Assembly: GCA_017535635.1 (NCBI GenBank)
Contig: JAFXTU010000049.1
Span: 24,478 to 88,477 of the forward strand
Source: Oscillospiraceae bacterium
GTDB lineage: Bacteria > Bacillota > Clostridia > Oscillospirales > Oscillospiraceae
Direction: 5' to 3'
DNA: 64,000 bases
The position numbers and the translations under genes were made by a program. The notes under the pieces were generated by a model. It made no database searches and was not told the origin of the DNA. It saw only the letters and a program-made list of their open reading frames with translations. Position 1 is the first letter of the stretch, and each line of letters opens with the position of its first letter. Positions 60,909 through 64,000 of this stretch are shown piece by piece.

Positions 60909-62990
60909 ATGCGATACAGGATCGTACACACAAGCCCTGACCGGGTCCACCTGGCCCTGGCGCGGGGCAGACTCAGCCCTCAGGAGGCAGACATCCTCTA
61001 TTATGCGCTGCTGGAACGGAGAGATGTGATCAAGGTCCAGGTTTTCGCCCGGACCGGAGAGGTGGCCATCCGCTTCCGGCAGTCGGCGGAGGAGCTGCTG
61101 GGCTGGCTGGACTCCCTCTCCCTCTCCGGGGAGAGCGGTGTGAAGGTCCCGGCGGTGTCCGCCAGGGCCGACAGCGAGCACTACAAGGAAAAGATCATCG
61201 GGATGCTGCTGCGCCGCTTCCTCAAGCGCACCCTCCTGCCCGTCCCCCTGCGGACGGCGCTGACGGTGTACCGGGCCCTCCCCTTCCTCTGGCACGGGCT
61301 CCGGGACCTGGCGCAGGGCAGATTCGGCGCGGAGATCATCCACGCCTCGGCCATCGGCGCCAGTCTGCTGATCCGGGACTTCCCCACCGCCGACTCCATC
61401 ACCTTCCTCACGGAGCTGGGGGAGGTCCTGGAGGAGTGGACCTACAAGAAATCCGTGGACGACCTGGCTCAGTCCCTGGCCTTGAACATCTCCAAGGTCT
61501 GGAAGGTGGGTCAGGGGGCCGACGAGCTGGCGGACATCGAGGACATCGCCGCGGGGGACCGGATCCGCATCACCATGGGCAACATGATCCCCCTGGACGG
61601 TATCGCCGCCGAGGGCGAGGCCATGGTGAACCAGGCCGCCCTCACCGGGGAACCCCTCACCGTCCGGAAGATCCCCGGCCGGGCCGTCTTTGCCGGCACG
61701 GTGGTGGAGGAGGGCGAGCTGGTGGTGGAGGTCCGGGAGGTCTCCGGCCAGACCCGCTACGACAAGATCATTCAGATGATCGAGGAGTCCGAGCGCATGA
61801 CCCCCGCGGCCCAGAGCCAGGCGGAGCGGGTGGTGAAGCGCATGATCCCCTATACCTTCGGCACGGCGGTCCTCACCTGGCTTTTGACGCGCAACGTCAC
61901 CAAGGCCGCCAGCGTCCTCATGGTGGACTTCTCCTGCGCCATCGAGGTTGCCATGCCCGTGGCGACCCTTTCGGCCATGAGCGAAGCCAACCGGCACCGG
62001 CTCACGGTGAAGGGCGGCAAGTTCCTGGAGGCCATCAGTGCGGCAGACACCATCGTCTTCGACAAGACCGGGACCCTCACCAGGGCGACTCCCTGTGTGG
62101 AGCAGGTGGTGGCCATGGAAGGACGGGACCCGGAGGAGATGCTTCGCATCGCCGCCTGCCTGGAGGAGCACTTCCCCCACTCCCTGGCAAACGCCGTGGT
62201 CCGGGCCGCCGTGGAGAAAGGGCTCCGGCACGAGGAGATGCACTCCAAGCCGGAGTACATCGTGGCCCACGGCATCGTCTCCACCATCGGAGAGGGCCGG
62301 GTGGTGCTGGGAAGCTGGCACTTCATCTTCGACGTGGAGGGGGTCCCTCTCCTGCCCGAGGACGAGGAAAGGCTGGAGGCCATCCCGGAGGAAAACTCCC
62401 GCCTGTTCCTGGCCATCGACGGGCATCTCGCCGCCGTCATCGGCATCGCGGATCCGGTGAAGGAGGAGGCGGTGGAGGTCATCGCCCGCCTGAAAGGGCA
62501 GGGCATCCGCCACGTGGTCATGATGACCGGGGACAGCCACAAAACCGCCGCCGCCGTGGCCGCCCGAGCCGGGATCACGGAGTTTTACGCCGAGGTCCTG
62601 CCGGAGGACAAGGCCCGCTACGTGGAGGAACAGAAGGCGGCGGGACGAAAGGTCATCATGGTGGGAGACGGGATCAACGACTCCCCCGCCCTCTCCGCCG
62701 CGGACGTGGGCATCGCCATGAAGGAGGGGGCGGACATTGCCCAGGAGATCTCCGACGTCACCGTCTCCGGGGACGCCCTGGGGCAGCTGGTGGTGCTGAA
62801 GCAGATCAGCGACCGGCTCATGCCCCGGATGAGGTCCACCGCGAGGGTGGGCATCGGCTTCAACGGGGCCATCCTCCTGGCGGGACTCCTGGGCCTGGTC
62901 ACCCCCGGCACGGCGGCCTTCCTGCACAACGCCAGCACCATCGGACTGAGCCTTTATAATATGACGCCGTTAGTGGAAGAGAAGAGCTGA
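60909..62990 (+). CDS. P1B-type metal-transporting ATPase with non-CPx motif
   Basis: A 693-residue P-type ATPase. The N-terminal ~90 residues resemble an HMA ferredoxin fold but lack the CxxC metal loop. The A-domain has TGEP (246-249), and the phosphorylation motif is D385KTGT with GDGIND further on. The transmembrane metal site reads FSCAIEVAMP (S342-C343-A344), not CPC. The HP motif reads HS (FPHSLANAV). A minority P1B group, including CtpC-like transporters, has such sites and is linked to Mn, Zn or Fe. The cargo cannot be read from the sequence. Confidence 0.88.
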   Translation: MRYRIVHTSPDRVHLALARGRLSPQEADILYYALLERRDVIKVQVFARTGEVAIRFRQSAEELLGWLDSLSLSGESGVKVPAVSARADSEHYKEKIIGMLLRRFLKRTLLPVPLRTALTVYRALPFLWHGLRDLAQGRFGAEIIHASAIGASLLIRDFPTADSITFLTELGEVLEEWTYKKSVDDLAQSLALNISKVWKVGQGADELADIEDIAAGDRIRITMGNMIPLDGIAAEGEAMVNQAALTGEPLTVRKIPGRAVFAGTVVEEGELVVEVREVSGQTRYDKIIQMIEESERMTPAAQSQAERVVKRMIPYTFGTAVLTWLLTRNVTKAASVLMVDFSCAIEVAMPVATLSAMSEANRHRLTVKGGKFLEAISAADTIVFDKTGTLTRATPCVEQVVAMEGRDPEEMLRIAACLEEHFPHSLANAVVRAAVEKGLRHEEMHSKPEYIVAHGIVSTIGEGRVVLGSWHFIFDVEGVPLLPEDEERLEAIPEENSRLFLAIDGHLAAVIGIADPVKEEAVEVIARLKGQGIRHVVMMTGDSHKTAAAVAARAGITEFYAEVLPEDKARYVEEQKAAGRKVIMVGDGINDSPALSAADVGIAMKEGADIAQEISDVTVSGDALGQLVVLKQISDRLMPRMRSTARVGIGFNGAILLAGLLGLVTPGTAAFLHNASTIGLSLYNMTPLVEEKS

Positions 62991-63028
62991 ATCAAAACCG
63001 GCTGCCCGCTCGGGCAGCCGGTTTTGAT
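62991..63028 (+). terminator. Terminator of the P-type ATPase operon
   Basis: A perfect 17-bp stem with loop GCTC, arms ending in the bases of the ATPase stop region. TTTTG lies inside the 3' arm. Very stable, works probably both ways. Confidence 0.85.
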
Positions 63029-63030
63029 TC

Positions 63031-63066
63031 AGTGAGGAGTGAGGAGTGAGGAGTGAGGAGTTGAGG
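63031..63066. repeat. 7-bp tandem repeat AGTGAGG
   Basis: Four perfect AGTGAGG units (63031-63058) followed by the variant AGTTGAGG (63059-63066), directly after the terminator. Confidence 0.9.
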
Positions 63067-63122
63067 TGTCGCCTTCGGCGATGATTATATGAATTTAGTG
63101 CCGCCGATGGCGGCACTTTTTA
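63067..63122 (+). repeat. Interspersed-element-like block with two hairpins
   Basis: TCGCC-TTC-GGCGA followed by AGTGCCGCC-GAT-GGCGGCACT and TTTTTATATTT (stem 63097-63117). With the preceding 7-bp repeats it looks like a small repeated intergenic element of the type scattered in Oscillospiraceae genomes. The second hairpin can also terminate transcription. Confidence 0.5.
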
Positions 63123-63164
63123 TATTTATAGGCTACTACAGATAGTCTCAAATAGTCCTAAAAA

Positions 63165-63284
63165 GTACACATTTTAAAACTCGACCACTGGTTTGTTTGC
63201 GGGTGGATTATAGCACAGCCTTTCGGATTTGTCCAGTACTTTTTTACACTTTCGTAAAATTTTAATCTGTCTCAAAATGTGTAC
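63165..63284. repeat. 120-bp segment bounded by 11-bp inverted repeats
   Basis: GTACACATTTT (63165-63175) and AAAATGTGTAC (63274-63284) are perfect inverted arms of an AT-rich segment just upstream of the pilin gene. It may be a tiny MITE-like element or a regulatory region; no coding sequence inside. Confidence 0.45.
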
Positions 63285-63352
63285 AATTCAAGAAAGTTCC
63301 CGATTTGCACATTCGGCCGCCGGGGAAATATGAACAAGGAGTGAAACGTTTC

Positions 63353-63775
63353 ATGAAGAAGAACAACAAGGGCTTCACCCTGGCCGAGCTGCTGATCGTC
63401 GTGGCGATCATCGCCGTCCTGGTCGCCATCGCCATCCCGGTGTTTACTGCCCAACTGGAAAAATCCAAGGAATCCACCGACGCCGCCAACATCCGCAGCA
63501 AGTACGCTGAAATCGTCGTTAAGATTCTTGAAGCGCCTGATACCGAAATTGCGACTGGTTACTCGGTTGAGCTGAAGCAGGGACAGGCTGGTTGGCAGAA
63601 CAGCGACGCCAAAACCGGGCTGGAGGGTCTTGCCCACACTGGTGATGCTGTTACTGGTGACATGACTATTGCGTATGAAGGTCTGGATGATGTGGAATCT
63701 GGCACGAGTGCAGATTTTACCTATGTACCTGGCACCACCACTGCTGCACCGACGCTGACCATTACTATCGGGTAA
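63353..63775 (+). CDS. Major type IV pilin-like protein
   Basis: A 140-residue prepilin. The signal is short (KKNNKG7|FTLAE) with Glu5 at residue 12, and a hydrophobic helix LLIVVAIIAVLVAIAIPVF forms the pilus core. The remainder is an alpha/beta globular part with a Thr-rich C-terminus (GTTTAAPTLTITIG). Processed by prepilin peptidase and assembled on the cell surface. AAGGAG precedes the ATG. It stands alone at the window edge, apart from the minor pilins at 8-14 kb. No assembly ATPase or PilC is in the window. Confidence 0.9.
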   Translation: MKKNNKGFTLAELLIVVAIIAVLVAIAIPVFTAQLEKSKESTDAANIRSKYAEIVVKILEAPDTEIATGYSVELKQGQAGWQNSDAKTGLEGLAHTGDAVTGDMTIAYEGLDDVESGTSADFTYVPGTTTAAPTLTITIG

Positions 63776-63869
63776 AGTGTCAAAAGGGACGGGTCTCGCT
63801 GATCACTGCTAGGCGCGGTCCGATCTCTTCTCCCTGATCCCTTACTGATCCCTTATCCACGGCGCTGAC

Positions 63870-63931
63870 GGGGAGGCCGGGAATCCTCCCCCTCACATAA
63901 AGCGCATGGCCCGGAGGCCGGGAACCCTCCG
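63870..63931 (+). other. Twin hairpins sharing loop CCGGGAA
   Basis: GGGGAGG/CCTCCCC (63870-63891) and CGGAGG/CCTCCG (63912-63931), each with an 8-base loop CCGGGAA(T/C), lie in the 3' region of the pilin transcript. A further stem GCGCGGG/GCCCGCGC at the window end (about 63952-63994) may be its terminator. Confidence 0.5.
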
Positions 63932-64000
63932 AGCCGACACAACTGAATTGCGCGGGTCCTGTGCCTTCTCCTTTTGGGTCCAGGGCCCGCGCAGTGTTTA

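Overview
The window looks like chromosomal DNA from a GC-rich (about 60-65 % by eye) low-oxygen Firmicute, most likely a gut Clostridia of the Oscillospiraceae type (Flavonifractor/Lawsonibacter/Oscillibacter relatives). This is inferred from AGGAGG ribosome binding sites, sigma-A type promoters with 17-bp spacing, lipoproteins with Cys lipoboxes, heterodimeric ABC exporters, clostridial hybrid kinases, a thioredoxin/ferredoxin-thioredoxin-reductase pair, pilins with class III signal peptides, and gut-type glycoside hydrolases. No rRNA, tRNA, CRISPR array, integrase or transposase was seen, so the region is mostly core/accessory chromosome and not a mobile island.

Layout: (1) 1-7.5 kb: xpt (cut by the window edge), a polar amino-acid ABC transporter with an AbgB-like amidohydrolase, thioredoxin plus a small FTR-like protein, a MoaF-like protein, a membrane protein with 15-residue repeats, and a zinc-type macrodomain hydrolase. 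(2) 7.5-14 kb: a minus-strand minor-pilin operon ending in a 1406-residue GLUG-repeat pilin-like adhesin. Its frame continues past an amber codon into another beta-rich domain. (3) 14-23 kb: heterodimeric ABC exporter, a degenerate deacetylase-like secreted protein, a GH2 glycosidase and a GltS-like carrier. (4) 23-30 kb: two hybrid histidine kinases flanking an HD-GYP response regulator, with an FNR-type palindrome upstream. (5) 30-34 kb: DNA-alkylation repair, an unknown protein, RNA 2',3'-cyclic phosphodiesterase, small proteins and a GNAT enzyme. (6) 33.5-38 kb: a LysR regulator divergent from a carboxylesterase/GH51 arabinofuranosidase pair. (7) 38-45 kb: a deacetylase and lipoprotein cluster, a MATE pump, a fusion of a TetM/EF-G-like GTPase to a Rae1/YacP nuclease, and a flavin reductase. 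(8) 45-53 kb: a six-gene macrolide-type ABC export system with three different adaptor lipoproteins, one FtsX-type permease and two ATPases, one of which carries an AbrB-like tail. (9) 53-60 kb: a probable beta-hydroxy/beta-keto acid catabolic cluster (BKACE, cyclase, 3-hydroxyacyl-CoA dehydrogenase, SDR) divergent from an HxlR regulator, followed by an esterase and a GlsB-type protein. (10) 60-64 kb: a P1B-type ATPase with a non-CPx membrane motif behind a structured leader, a repeat/terminator cluster, and a major type IV pilin.

The most unusual items are the TetM/Rae1 fusion, the amber-split adhesin, the triple-adaptor ABC system, and two compact structured RNA candidates (22994-23072 and 60526-60590). 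Assignments come from reading motifs only. No database search was possible.
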